Both the position numbers and the translations under genes were made by a program. Of a DNA stretch of 29,457 bases, positions 7,305 through 15,306 are shown piece after piece. The notes under the pieces were generated by a model. It saw only the letters and a list, made by a program, of their open reading frames with translations, was not told the DNA's origin and did not search any database. This DNA is from an uncultured Eubacteriales bacterium (lineage in GTDB: Bacteria; Bacillota; Clostridia; Oscillospirales; CAG-272), in the NCBI GenBank assembly GCA_900544985.1, contig UQXK01000020.1, forward strand, positions 1-29,457, given 5' to 3'. Within the stretch, counting starts at the first letter, position 1. Each line of letters begins with the position of its first letter.

Positions 7305-7317
7305 TCGATTAAATCGA
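7305..7317. promoter_or_regulatory. Palindrome just downstream of the GH3 start (possible operator)
   Basis: TCGATTAAATCGA is a perfect 13-bp palindrome about +17 to +29 relative to the predicted transcription start, a position where a bound repressor would block transcription. The regulator is unknown. Confidence 0.4.
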
Positions 7318-7489
7318 CGGTGCGGATTTTCGCAAAGTATTCTACACAAAAATGCAAAAGTGTTCCGCAGAGAAAATGAAATATCTTTTTATAGAAATCG
7401 TCGCAGGTTTAAAAATAATGCGGCTTGATAACAAAATCAAAACATATCAGTGAAAAACCAATTTATAAATATTTGTTCAGGAGAATTTT

Positions 7490-10400
7490 ATGCCGAATTA
7501 CAAAAATCCGAAGGAGAGGGCTTCTCTTTCAAGAGAAATCGCAAGAGAGGGAATAATCCTTTTGAAAAACAACGACAATATGTTGCCGTTGGGAACTGAA
7601 AATGTCGCCGTTTTCGGCAGAACTCAGATAGATACTATAAAATGCGGCACGGGTTCTGCTTTTTGCGAAAGCGAATATATGTCCGATATTCTTTCCGGCA
7701 TGGAAAATGCGGGAATAAATGTGGACAAAGAGCTCGCACTTAAATATAAAAAATGGTGTGCCGAGAATCCTGTTCCTTCTTTCGGTATATGGGGCGGTGG
7801 GTCTCATATAAATCCGGAAATGCCCGTGAGTTCGGAAGAGATCGCGGAAGTTTCAAAAAGGGCGCGCAAGGCGTTTTTTGTAATAGGAAGAACAGCGGGC
7901 GAAAACGATGACAGTATAGTCGCCGAGGGAGATTATCTTCTCTCCGCGGAGGAAAAAAGGATAATTTCCGATCTTTGCGAATATTTTGACGACGTCGCGA
8001 TAATTGTAAATTCGGGGAATCTTATTGATCTGTCTTTTTCCGAAAATGAAAAGATAAAGGCGCTTATACTTCTTAATTTTCCGGGAATGGAGGGGGGGAA
8101 CGCTCTTGCCGATATACTTTGCGGTAAGGTCTCTCCGTCGGGTAAGCTTACCGATACTGTTGCGAAGAGTTATTCCGATTATCCGTCTTCTAAATTTTTC
8201 GGTAAAAAATCCGGAATAATACAAAATTATACGGAGGACATCTTTGTCGGATACAGATATTTCGAAACGTTCGAGGCGGCAAAAGAACGTGTGCTTTATC
8301 CTTTCGGTTACGGGCTTTCTTATACCGATTTTGAGATAGAAGCGAAATCTTTTGCGGTGGATAAAAATACAGTACGCATTTGCGTAAATGTAAAAAACAA
8401 AGGCGAAAAATATTCCGGCAAGGAAGTGGTGATGGCATTTTCTTCGACTGCTTCCGAAAAATATTGCGCGCCCAAATATGAGCTTCGCGCATTTAAAAAG
8501 ACAAAGCTTCTTTCTCCCGGAGAAAATGAAGAAATAGAACTTACATTTGACACAGACGATATGGCGCTATTCGACGACACGGGAAAGTTCGGAGAAAAAA
8601 ATTCATGGATACTTCCGTCGGGAAATTATAAGATTTACATAGGAAACAATGTCGAAAATCTTGCTCTCACGGGCGTTATAAAGAACGAACACGATACTGT
8701 TTTATCTACCGTTACGGAGATAAAAACAGAGCTTTCCGAAAGACTTACTTCTGTCGGAAAGACGGAAAAGCTTCCGAGCATTCCGGAAGATCCCGAAAAC
8801 GGCGTGCCGATAGATCCTATAAAAAAGACAAAGATAGATGCCGGTGCCTATTTTGATAAAAAGGATAATTATACTGTATACAGACTGAACTTTTCCGCGG
8901 CGGGACTTTACAAAGTTCATTTTGAGACATCTGAAAGGAATTTTGTAAGTGTCAAAATAGGCGATTCGGAAATTTCCGATATAGAACCGTTTTTGAACGG
9001 TACAGGGGAGGATACGGTTTTCCCGTTCGGTTCAACAGATATAACATTTGTTTCCGGAAATAAAAAAGATATCCTTGTCGGTATAACCGTAGAGAAGAAC
9101 GACGCGCCTATTCCCGTAAAAGATGACGGTATGTCGATAATAGAGGGCGGAAAATATGACGAGTGCGCGCTTTATGTTGTAAACAGGCGCTTTGAGGATA
9201 CCGATCCCGATTCTAAACTTGCTTCGGGCAGGGGACTTTACAGAATGCACACTCCCGCACGTTATGCGCTTTATAAGCTCGATGTAAAAAAAGCGGGATA
9301 TTATGATGTGAGACTTCGTTATAGCACGACGCATGAAACGAGCGTTATTTCGGATGTGTTTGCTTTCGTTGTGTCAAATGTTATACAGGATACGGAAAAG
9401 GTTTTCATTGAACATACCACCGACAATGAAAGAAAACCTGTTTTTAAAACGAGCGAGCCTGTAAGACTCTCTTTCCCGTGCGGAGAAACGTATCTTAAAA
9501 TTATTTCATGCACGACAAAATCTCCGTTTTTGGCGTATCTTGAAATAAGCCCTTCTTATCGCGACGATATAAAGACAGAAAAGAGGAAAAACGAAGAAAA
9601 CGTTTTTGAAAGCGGGGATGTGATTAAAAGAAGAGAACTTCCTCCTATTTCACGCGAATATGATTTCCGCAATGTTCTTGCGGGAAAAATAAGCATGGAA
9701 GAATTTGTTCGTGATCTTAATGACAGAGAGCTTGCATCTTTGACGTGCGGAAACGACAACGGACATATAGGATATTTGCCGGAACGTGGCGTTCCGGAGG
9801 CTTATTGGTCCGACGGGCCCGTAGGATTCAGACAGAATTTTAAAGTGACGGTCTATCCTTCGGCAACGATGGTTTCGAGCACGTGGAACACGGAACTTGC
9901 ATATGAGTTCGGTTCGTCTGCGGGAGAGGAAGCGAAGCTTTACAATGTGGATGTATGGCTTGCTCCCGCCATGAACATACACAGAAATCCCTGTTGCGGA
10001 AGAAATTTCGAATATCATTCCGAGGACCCGTTTATAACGGCAAAAATAGTTTCGGCAATAGTAAAAGGCGTACAGGAAAAAAATGTTGCCGCGACGGTAA
10101 AGCATTTTGCCGCCAACAATACGGAATATCGCCGTCTTCGTTCCGACAGCCGCGTTTCCGCAAAAGCGCTGCGCGAGATATATATGCGCTCTTTTGAGCG
10201 TGTTATAAAAGAGGCGTCGCCTTATTCTGTAATGACTTCGTATAACTTTATAAACGGAATAAAAGTTTGCGAGGATCCGACGCTTTGCCGCGATATTCTT
10301 CATGGAGAATTCGGATTTTGCGGCGTTCTTATGACGGACTACGGTAACGATTCACTTCATGTAAAGGAGCTTGCGGCGTCTCACGATCTGAAAATGTCAA

Positions 10401-10528
10401 GGGGCGATGTCGAAAGCGTCGTTGCGGCGATCGAAAGCGGAGCGCTTTCGCGCACGCTCGTGAAAGAGAGCGCTATGCGTGTGCTTGAAATGATAAAAAA
10501 TACCGTTTGCAAAAATTCGGAGATTTAA
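7490..10528 (+). CDS. Domain-permuted GH3 glycoside hydrolase (beta-glucosidase-like)
   Basis: Hydrolyses terminal beta-linked sugars from oligosaccharides; no signal peptide, so probably cytosolic. Domain order is reversed from most GH3 enzymes. Residues 1-280 are the alpha/beta sandwich (AREGIILLKN...MLPL; VIGRTAGENDDS with the probable acid/base E138; PFGYGLSYTDF). FnIII-like domain about 285-400. Two beta-rich carbohydrate-binding-like modules about 445-540 and 548-690 (the second with YALYKLDVKKAGYYDVRLRY, like CBM6/35). Then the TIM barrel, 725-1005, with SDGPVGFR, KHFAANNTEYRR and nucleophile D950 in MTDYG. Permuted GH3s are known from Ruminococcus albus and Butyrivibrio fibrisolvens. 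1012 aa, longer than the usual 750-850 because of the inserts. ATG with CAGGAG upstream; single-gene unit. Substrate (glucoside, xyloside or other) is not resolved. Confidence 0.92.
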   Translation: MPNYKNPKERASLSREIAREGIILLKNNDNMLPLGTENVAVFGRTQIDTIKCGTGSAFCESEYMSDILSGMENAGINVDKELALKYKKWCAENPVPSFGIWGGGSHINPEMPVSSEEIAEVSKRARKAFFVIGRTAGENDDSIVAEGDYLLSAEEKRIISDLCEYFDDVAIIVNSGNLIDLSFSENEKIKALILLNFPGMEGGNALADILCGKVSPSGKLTDTVAKSYSDYPSSKFFGKKSGIIQNYTEDIFVGYRYFETFEAAKERVLYPFGYGLSYTDFEIEAKSFAVDKNTVRICVNVKNKGEKYSGKEVVMAFSSTASEKYCAPKYELRAFKKTKLLSPGENEEIELTFDTDDMALFDDTGKFGEKNSWILPSGNYKIYIGNNVENLALTGVIKNEHDTVLSTVTEIKTELSERLTSVGKTEKLPSIPEDPENGVPIDPIKKTKIDAGAYFDKKDNYTVYRLNFSAAGLYKVHFETSERNFVSVKIGDSEISDIEPFLNGTGEDTVFPFGSTDITFVSGNKKDILVGITVEKNDAPIPVKDDGMSIIEGGKYDECALYVVNRRFEDTDPDSKLASGRGLYRMHTPARYALYKLDVKKAGYYDVRLRYSTTHETSVISDVFAFVVSNVIQDTEKVFIEHTTDNERKPVFKTSEPVRLSFPCGETYLKIISCTTKSPFLAYLEISPSYRDDIKTEKRKNEENVFESGDVIKRRELPPISREYDFRNVLAGKISMEEFVRDLNDRELASLTCGNDNGHIGYLPERGVPEAYWSDGPVGFRQNFKVTVYPSATMVSSTWNTELAYEFGSSAGEEAKLYNVDVWLAPAMNIHRNPCCGRNFEYHSEDPFITAKIVSAIVKGVQEKNVAATVKHFAANNTEYRRLRSDSRVSAKALREIYMRSFERVIKEASPYSVMTSYNFINGIKVCEDPTLCRDILHGEFGFCGVLMTDYGNDSLHVKELAASHDLKMSRGDVESVVAAIESGALSRTLVKESAMRVLEMIKNTVCKNSEI

Positions 10529-10535
10529 TAGGGTT

Positions 10536-10567
10536 AAAAAAAAAGCACGGCAACGCCGTGCTTTTTT
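10536..10567. terminator. Bidirectional terminator between the GH3 gene and the cell-wall block
   Basis: GCACGGC-AAC-GCCGTGC (10545-10561) is flanked by nine A on the left and six T on the right, so it can end transcription from both the plus-strand GH3 gene and the converging minus-strand deacetylase. It begins eight bases after the GH3 stop. Confidence 0.9.
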
Positions 10568-10752
10568 GTGTGGCGTTGAATGTTGGGGCTGTCAGCCCCA
10601 AACCCTGACCAAAGGACTTTTCGTGAAAAGTCCTTTGGAATCTCAAAAGCTTCACAAAAATAAAGTGGTGTATTTTGAGGGAAATTCTTTGGCACACCTT
10701 TCTTATAAGAAAGGTGTGTGCGTCCGCCTACTTTTCTTTTAAGAAAAGCAGG
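10536..10752 (+). repeat. Dispersed hairpin repeat, copy B (most complete)
   Basis: Fills the whole GH3-deacetylase gap. Modules in order: terminator (10536-10567); H1 TTGGGGCT/AGCCCCAA (10583-10601); H2, a 13-14 bp stem starting CCAAAGGACTTTTC (10609-10638); CTCAAAA...TTTTGAG arms (about 10643-10679); H4, a perfect 26-bp palindrome with half-site CACACCTTTCTTA (10693-10718); H5 CCTACTTTTCTT/AAGAAAAGCAGG (10727-10752). Copies A, C, D and E share subsets of these modules in the same order. Confidence 0.85.
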
Positions 10753-11497
10753 ACCCGAATATGCGCAAAAACTGAGAAGCTTTCATTCCGCGCCATGCCA
10801 AATTCCGCGGAACACGAAAACTCTCATACGACAAAAACGCATTCGGCTTCTCCGTCGTAAAAGCCATTTTATATCCGCACGCTTTCGCCGCCTCTATCTC
10901 GCGTTTCCCGTAAACTCCGCGCGGATAAGCAAGACAAGTAACGCGCTTCCCCGTTATACGCTCTATTTCCGATTTTGAATCGTAAAATTCATGAAAAAGC
11001 TCTTCTTCATCGCATTCTATCATATCAGTGTGTGAACAAGTATGGCTCTGAAAGCTTACAAGACCGCTTTCCGACATCTCTTTTATTTCTTCCTCATTCA
11101 TATAGCCGTCTTTACCTATATAATCCGAAATTATAAATATCGTCGCTTTCATACCGTACTTTTTAAGTATGGGAAACATTTCAGTATAATTGTCTTTATA
11201 TCCGTCGTCCAACGTAATGGCGACGCGCCTTTTTGCCGATGGTTCGTTTATCTCTTCCGCAAATACAGTCTCTACTCCCATTTTCCCGATACAGGAAAGC
11301 TGAAAGTCAAACTCCGAAGGTCTTACATATAGGTATTCTCCCTCCGTCGGCGCGTCATCATCTATAAGATGATACATTATAACATTGCACTTTGAAGTTC
11401 TGTAAAATTTATTTTCAATAACTATGGAAAAAGCAAAAAACGCTGTCACCGCAAGTATCGCGATGAAAAGCGTTTTTTTTACTGATACGTATCTCAC
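10739..11497 (-). CDS. Membrane-anchored polysaccharide deacetylase (NodB/CE4)
   Basis: Removes N- or O-acetyl groups from an extracellular polysaccharide, probably peptidoglycan or a related glycan given its place after murA. One N-terminal membrane anchor (about 8-28), then a CE4 domain: motif 1 TLDDG with D97/D98, motif 2 HTCSH (152-156) for metal binding, motif 3 YPRG with R193. Start: the GTG at 11497 has AGGAG nine bases upstream and puts the anchor at the N-terminus (252 aa). An in-frame GTG at 11602 would add 35 basic residues with no good RBS. The last residues (GSCFS) and stop codon lie inside hairpin H5 of repeat copy B. Last gene of the walRK block, 112 nt after murA. Confidence 0.88.
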   Translation of the reverse strand: MRYVSVKKTLFIAILAVTAFFAFSIVIENKFYRTSKCNVIMYHLIDDDAPTEGEYLYVRPSEFDFQLSCIGKMGVETVFAEEINEPSAKRRVAITLDDGYKDNYTEMFPILKKYGMKATIFIISDYIGKDGYMNEEEIKEMSESGLVSFQSHTCSHTDMIECDEEELFHEFYDSKSEIERITGKRVTCLAYPRGVYGKREIEAAKACGYKMAFTTEKPNAFLSYESFRVPRNLAWRGMKASQFLRIFGSCFS

Positions 11498-11609
11498 TTC
11501 GCGTCGCTCCTGACATCCGGCAGTTAAGACAGACTCTGCCGTTTTTTCGGTTCGGTACCCATGGCGAAGTTTTAAAAGAATTCTCCGAACGGGTATTTTC
11601 ACGTCCCCA

Positions 11610-12881
11610 TTACAAAGTATTCGCTTTTATTTTTCTTATATTCGCACCGACAAAACGAAGTTTTTCCACAATATCGTCATATCCGCGTTCCACATAGTAA
11701 AAATCATCTATTTCGGTCCTGCCCTTTGCCGCAAGTCCCGCGATTATCATTGCCGCGCCCGCACGCAGATCCACGGCGCGCACATTTGCCGAAACAAGCT
11801 CGCTTACCCCGTCTATCACCGCGGTGTTGCCGTTTACGTTTATCACAGCGCCCATTCTCTTCAATTCCTCGACATAGCGGAAACGGTTATCCCAAATAGT
11901 GTCCGTAAGCTGGCTCTGCCCTTTCGCAATGCACATAAGCACCGCTATCTGCGGATTCATATCCGTGGGAAATCCCGGATACGGGCGTGTCTGTATATTT
12001 ATTTTTTTGAGTTCGCCTTTTCTTGAAACAAGTACGGCGTCGTCAAATTCTTCAACGTCAACACCCATTTCGGTAAGCTTTGCGGTTATCGCTTCGAGAT
12101 GCTTCGGTATAACGTTGTCTATGTAAAGTCTGCCGCCCGTCGCAGCCGCCGCGACCATAAACGTTCCTGCCTCTATCATATCGGGTATAAGAGTATATGT
12201 ACAACCGTGAAGCTCTCTTACACCCTTTATTTTTATAGTATCCGTTCCCGCTCCCGTAACAGACGCGCCGCAGAAATTCAGGAAGTTTGCAAGGTCGACT
12301 ATATGCGGCTCGCGCGCGGCGTTTTCTATAACGGTGACGCCGTCTGCCGTTGCCGCGGCGATCATCGCGTTTATTGTTCCGCCGACCGTCACACAGTCAA
12401 AAAATATATTTCCTCCGCGAAGCACGCCTTCTTTGGCTCTTGCTTCTATAAGATCAGATTTTACAACTATATCTGCGTCAAGCGCCTGAAAAGCCTTTAT
12501 GTGCTGATCTATCGGTCTTACGCCGAAATCGCAGCCGCCGGGATATCCTATCGCGGCGTGACCGAATCTGCCCAACGACGCGCCTATCAGATAATACGAA
12601 GCGCGCATCTTTTTTGCAAGCTCGTTCGGGGGCATTTCATCTCTCGCGTTTCTCGCATCGATTCTGACTTTGTTTTTTCCTATGACATCTATTTTTACGC
12701 CGATACTTTTTAAAATATAAATAGAGATCATGCAGTCGTTTATATCCGGCAGATTCTCTATTATGCAGACATCGTTCACGACGAGTGAAGCAAAAAGTAC
12801 CGCAACCGCGGCATTTTTCATACCGCTGACCGTTATCTTCCCGTCAAGGCGTGCGCCGCCGTCTATTATAACTTTTTCCAT
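11610..12881 (-). CDS. murA: UDP-N-acetylglucosamine 1-carboxyvinyltransferase
   Basis: Catalyses the first committed step of peptidoglycan synthesis, adding enolpyruvate from PEP to UDP-GlcNAc in the cytosol. Two-domain EPT fold: K22-N23 (GMKNAAV) and the mobile-loop cysteine C117 in GYPGGCDFGVRPIDQH match the conserved UDP-GlcNAc and PEP sites, so fosfomycin sensitivity of the enzyme is predicted; GFPTDMNPQ is the conserved Asp region. Length 423 is normal. Start: the ATG at 12881 has GGAAAGG upstream and gives the standard MEKVIIDGG N-terminus; an in-frame upstream ATG at 12938 adds 19 unconserved residues. It lies 74 nt after the yycI-like gene, with no terminator between. Confidence 0.96.
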   Translation of the reverse strand: MEKVIIDGGARLDGKITVSGMKNAAVAVLFASLVVNDVCIIENLPDINDCMISIYILKSIGVKIDVIGKNKVRIDARNARDEMPPNELAKKMRASYYLIGASLGRFGHAAIGYPGGCDFGVRPIDQHIKAFQALDADIVVKSDLIEARAKEGVLRGGNIFFDCVTVGGTINAMIAAATADGVTVIENAAREPHIVDLANFLNFCGASVTGAGTDTIKIKGVRELHGCTYTLIPDMIEAGTFMVAAAATGGRLYIDNVIPKHLEAITAKLTEMGVDVEEFDDAVLVSRKGELKKINIQTRPYPGFPTDMNPQIAVLMCIAKGQSQLTDTIWDNRFRYVEELKRMGAVINVNGNTAVIDGVSELVSANVRAVDLRAGAAMIIAGLAAKGRTEIDDFYYVERGYDDIVEKLRFVGANIRKIKANTL

Positions 12882-12955
12882 ATAATGTACCTTTCCATGA
12901 AGACCATTCCCAAAATATATATTTGTATAAAACCGCAAAAAGCGTCATAGGAACG

Positions 12956-13861
12956 TCATTCTCTGTTTCCCGAAACAAGATTGTATATGCTGTGATTTGT
13001 TGTATTTTCGTATTCCACGCGGCACATGGGAATAAAGTATCTTTTCCCTTCCGCGCTGTCGTAGACTTTATAAAAATAAGATATATCGGAGATAATTCCG
13101 CCGACATTCCCGCTGTCTTTGAAATATGCCTTTTCGGAAAATACGACATTCAGCATATCTATACAGTCCGCAAGTATTTTTTCCGTTGGATAAATAAAGG
13201 AAAATTCTCCCTTTGCGCGTATCACTTCCCCGTTGCGTATAACGAAAATTACACCCTCCTCTGAAACTTTCTCTTTTTCAAAGGTCTGATATCCGTAGAC
13301 GATATATGTTACGGAAGAAGAATCGAAAAGTATTTTTTCTATTTCGATATCGGTTTTCACGGAACTTTTCGAATTTGAAAAACACTTCGAAAGGTCCTCT
13401 GTCCTCAAAAAATTGTCTATTATCTTTTTCGCGTTCTTTTTTATCCTTCCCGTTTCCGAAACATCCGGAAGCGTCATATCTTCATACAGCCTGTTCCCGT
13501 CCTCTCCGTCTTTTGTATAATCGAATGTACAGTCGGAATGAAAAACAAATCTTCCCTCTCCCGACACCACGCTGACATCGCCGGAAGATGACTTTTCAAG
13601 TTCTCCGTAAACGGAAATTATATCATCGAATAAAGATATATACATTCCGCCGGTGTAAACATAAAATTTTTTCTGCTTTCTTTCGAGTATACCGCGTGAA
13701 ATTTTCATGCCGTCGCGTTCTATTATGTTGTACGCCTTTTCCACGGTGTTTCTGTCATAGTAGTTTCTGTGATGAAAATTAAGAGAGATCATAACTATAA
13801 AAAAGATATTCGCCACAGTGAGAATTGCCGCTATAACTATCTTCAAATTTTTTACATTCAT
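12956..13861 (-). CDS. YycI-like WalK accessory protein (divergent)
   Basis: One N-terminal membrane segment (about 7-27) and a ~270-aa extracytoplasmic domain rich in beta-forming sequence; 301 aa. Sequence similarity to Bacillus YycI is not obvious by eye; the call rests on architecture and position after a yycH-like gene in a walRK operon, as well as the late segment around YFIPMCRVEYENTTNH. YycI and YycH form a membrane complex that modulates WalK (established in Bacillus). Its ATG overlaps the preceding stop as ATGA (13858-13861), with GGAGGTGGGAG upstream inside that gene, so translation is coupled. Confidence 0.62.
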   Translation of the reverse strand: MNVKNLKIVIAAILTVANIFFIVMISLNFHHRNYYDRNTVEKAYNIIERDGMKISRGILERKQKKFYVYTGGMYISLFDDIISVYGELEKSSSGDVSVVSGEGRFVFHSDCTFDYTKDGEDGNRLYEDMTLPDVSETGRIKKNAKKIIDNFLRTEDLSKCFSNSKSSVKTDIEIEKILFDSSSVTYIVYGYQTFEKEKVSEEGVIFVIRNGEVIRAKGEFSFIYPTEKILADCIDMLNVVFSEKAYFKDSGNVGGIISDISYFYKVYDSAEGKRYFIPMCRVEYENTTNHSIYNLVSGNRE

Positions 13862-15282
13862 TCTCCCACCTCCGCATTATCACGAAAGAAAAGAGAATAT
13901 TCCGCAAAGATTTCAGAATCGGTAAACGTTTCCCCGACGGAATACACGGGCATAAAATCCGCCTTTTCGCCGCCTGCCACAGCATATGAAACAAAATTCC
14001 AAAGAGCGTCCGGCAAAGAGCTCATATTTTCCGTTTCAACTATATTCGGGACAAAAGCTGTCGCTTTTTTGATATGTTCCCCGACAATATTAAAGACGAA
14101 CGCCGCTCTTTCAGTTTTCACCAAAACACCGTCGTAGGTAAGGTCGTATGATACAGAAAGACTGCCGTCTTCATCGTAAAAAATTCTCGAAAGGCGTATG
14201 CCCACTCTGTCGGAAAGTCCCTGTGCGCGGATTATGCTCCTCGATATAAGGACCGTCGCCCCTATCTTATCCCTGAGAGAAAAAACGTTGTTTTCGGGAT
14301 TATACCCTATAACGGCACCGACATCTATCCCCGCGAAAGAGCCGACGGATGAATATTCAATGCTTCCGTCGGAACCTACGCGAACATTCTGCCCCTCTTC
14401 AAAATAAGTTTTCGCTCCGTCAACATCGGTAAAAACGGAAACTTTTTCGGGATTGAGTGTAAAATTCGCAAGGACAGACGAAACAACATTCTCCGAAATA
14501 AGGATATTATACGGATTTTCCGCCTTTATACCGCGCACCGCTATATTCCCGGTCGGTATTAAAGCAAAAGAGGAGACCGAGGATAAAAACCGTTCTTCTT
14601 CGATGAACGGATATGTTTTCGCATCCTTTGCAAGGATAAAAGAAAAAGTTCCTTCTGCATTATTATATTCATCTGCGATTTTATTGTTAAATCCTATTTT
14701 CTCGGGCTCTTCCGCGGAATAAACATAATATTTTCCTCCGTCAGAGAAGGCAAGAGTCACTACCGCGCCGTACGCTTCATCGTAAAAAACGAAAAGTTCG
14801 CTTATATACTCGTCGGAAATATTATTCGTAAATGTATTTCTGTCGGAAAAATTCACTATTATCGATTTGGGATATGCAAAAGGATATTTAATGTAAATAT
14901 AATCACCGAGTACCGCCGCTTCAATCATTTCGCGCGCGCGGTATTCGCCGATACTCTCCGCCGTTCCGAAGATAAGATATTTTTCGACGATACCGAAAGC
15001 GTCACGGTAAAGGCGTTCTTTCGCCTCTCCCGAAAAAGCGCCTACGCTTGTCCCATCGAAAACAGAGCCGACAAAGACAGGCATTATATTGTCCGCGCCA
15101 ATCGTATCCACATATCCCGCCGCGGCAAAATTCTGTTCGAGCGCCTTCATACCCGCGGCGCCGAATTTCGACTCATTTCTGTTCTGAATGGAAAACATAT
15201 AAATAAAAGTAAGGCATGTAAGGCTCACAAGAAGCGCAAAAATAAGGAGCGTCCCCGTAATGTTTAATATTTTCTTTTTCAT
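13858..15282 (-). CDS. YycH-like WalK accessory protein (divergent)
   Basis: 474 aa with one N-terminal membrane segment (about 8-31) and a large extracytoplasmic domain. Length, topology and location directly after the WalK-like kinase fit YycH, which with YycI restrains or tunes WalK at the membrane. Sequence motifs alone would not identify it. RBS GGGAGGGG lies six bases before the ATG; the gap to walK is 24 nt and the gene overlaps the next by four bases. Confidence 0.65.
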   Translation of the reverse strand: MKKKILNITGTLLIFALLVSLTCLTFIYMFSIQNRNESKFGAAGMKALEQNFAAAGYVDTIGADNIMPVFVGSVFDGTSVGAFSGEAKERLYRDAFGIVEKYLIFGTAESIGEYRAREMIEAAVLGDYIYIKYPFAYPKSIIVNFSDRNTFTNNISDEYISELFVFYDEAYGAVVTLAFSDGGKYYVYSAEEPEKIGFNNKIADEYNNAEGTFSFILAKDAKTYPFIEEERFLSSVSSFALIPTGNIAVRGIKAENPYNILISENVVSSVLANFTLNPEKVSVFTDVDGAKTYFEEGQNVRVGSDGSIEYSSVGSFAGIDVGAVIGYNPENNVFSLRDKIGATVLISRSIIRAQGLSDRVGIRLSRIFYDEDGSLSVSYDLTYDGVLVKTERAAFVFNIVGEHIKKATAFVPNIVETENMSSLPDALWNFVSYAVAGGEKADFMPVYSVGETFTDSEIFAEYSLFFRDNAEVGE

Positions 15283-15306
15283 ACGGTTCCCCTCCCTTAT
15301 TTTTCA

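Noticed and set aside
9650..10303. 217-aa minus-strand open frame inside the GH3 gene
   Set aside because: Antisense to the conserved GH3 barrel, with no recognisable domain or start signal.
7490..10528. GH3 gene as inactive because the motif is TDYG instead of SDW and the barrel is at the C-terminus
   Set aside because: The nucleophile Asp, the KHFAANN segment and the acidic residue in GEND are all present, and permuted active GH3 enzymes are known.
11498..11602. N-terminal extension of the deacetylase to the GTG at 11602
   Set aside because: Only two bases separate GGGGAC from that GTG, the extra residues precede and disrupt the membrane anchor layout, and a better GTG with AGGAG exists at 11497.
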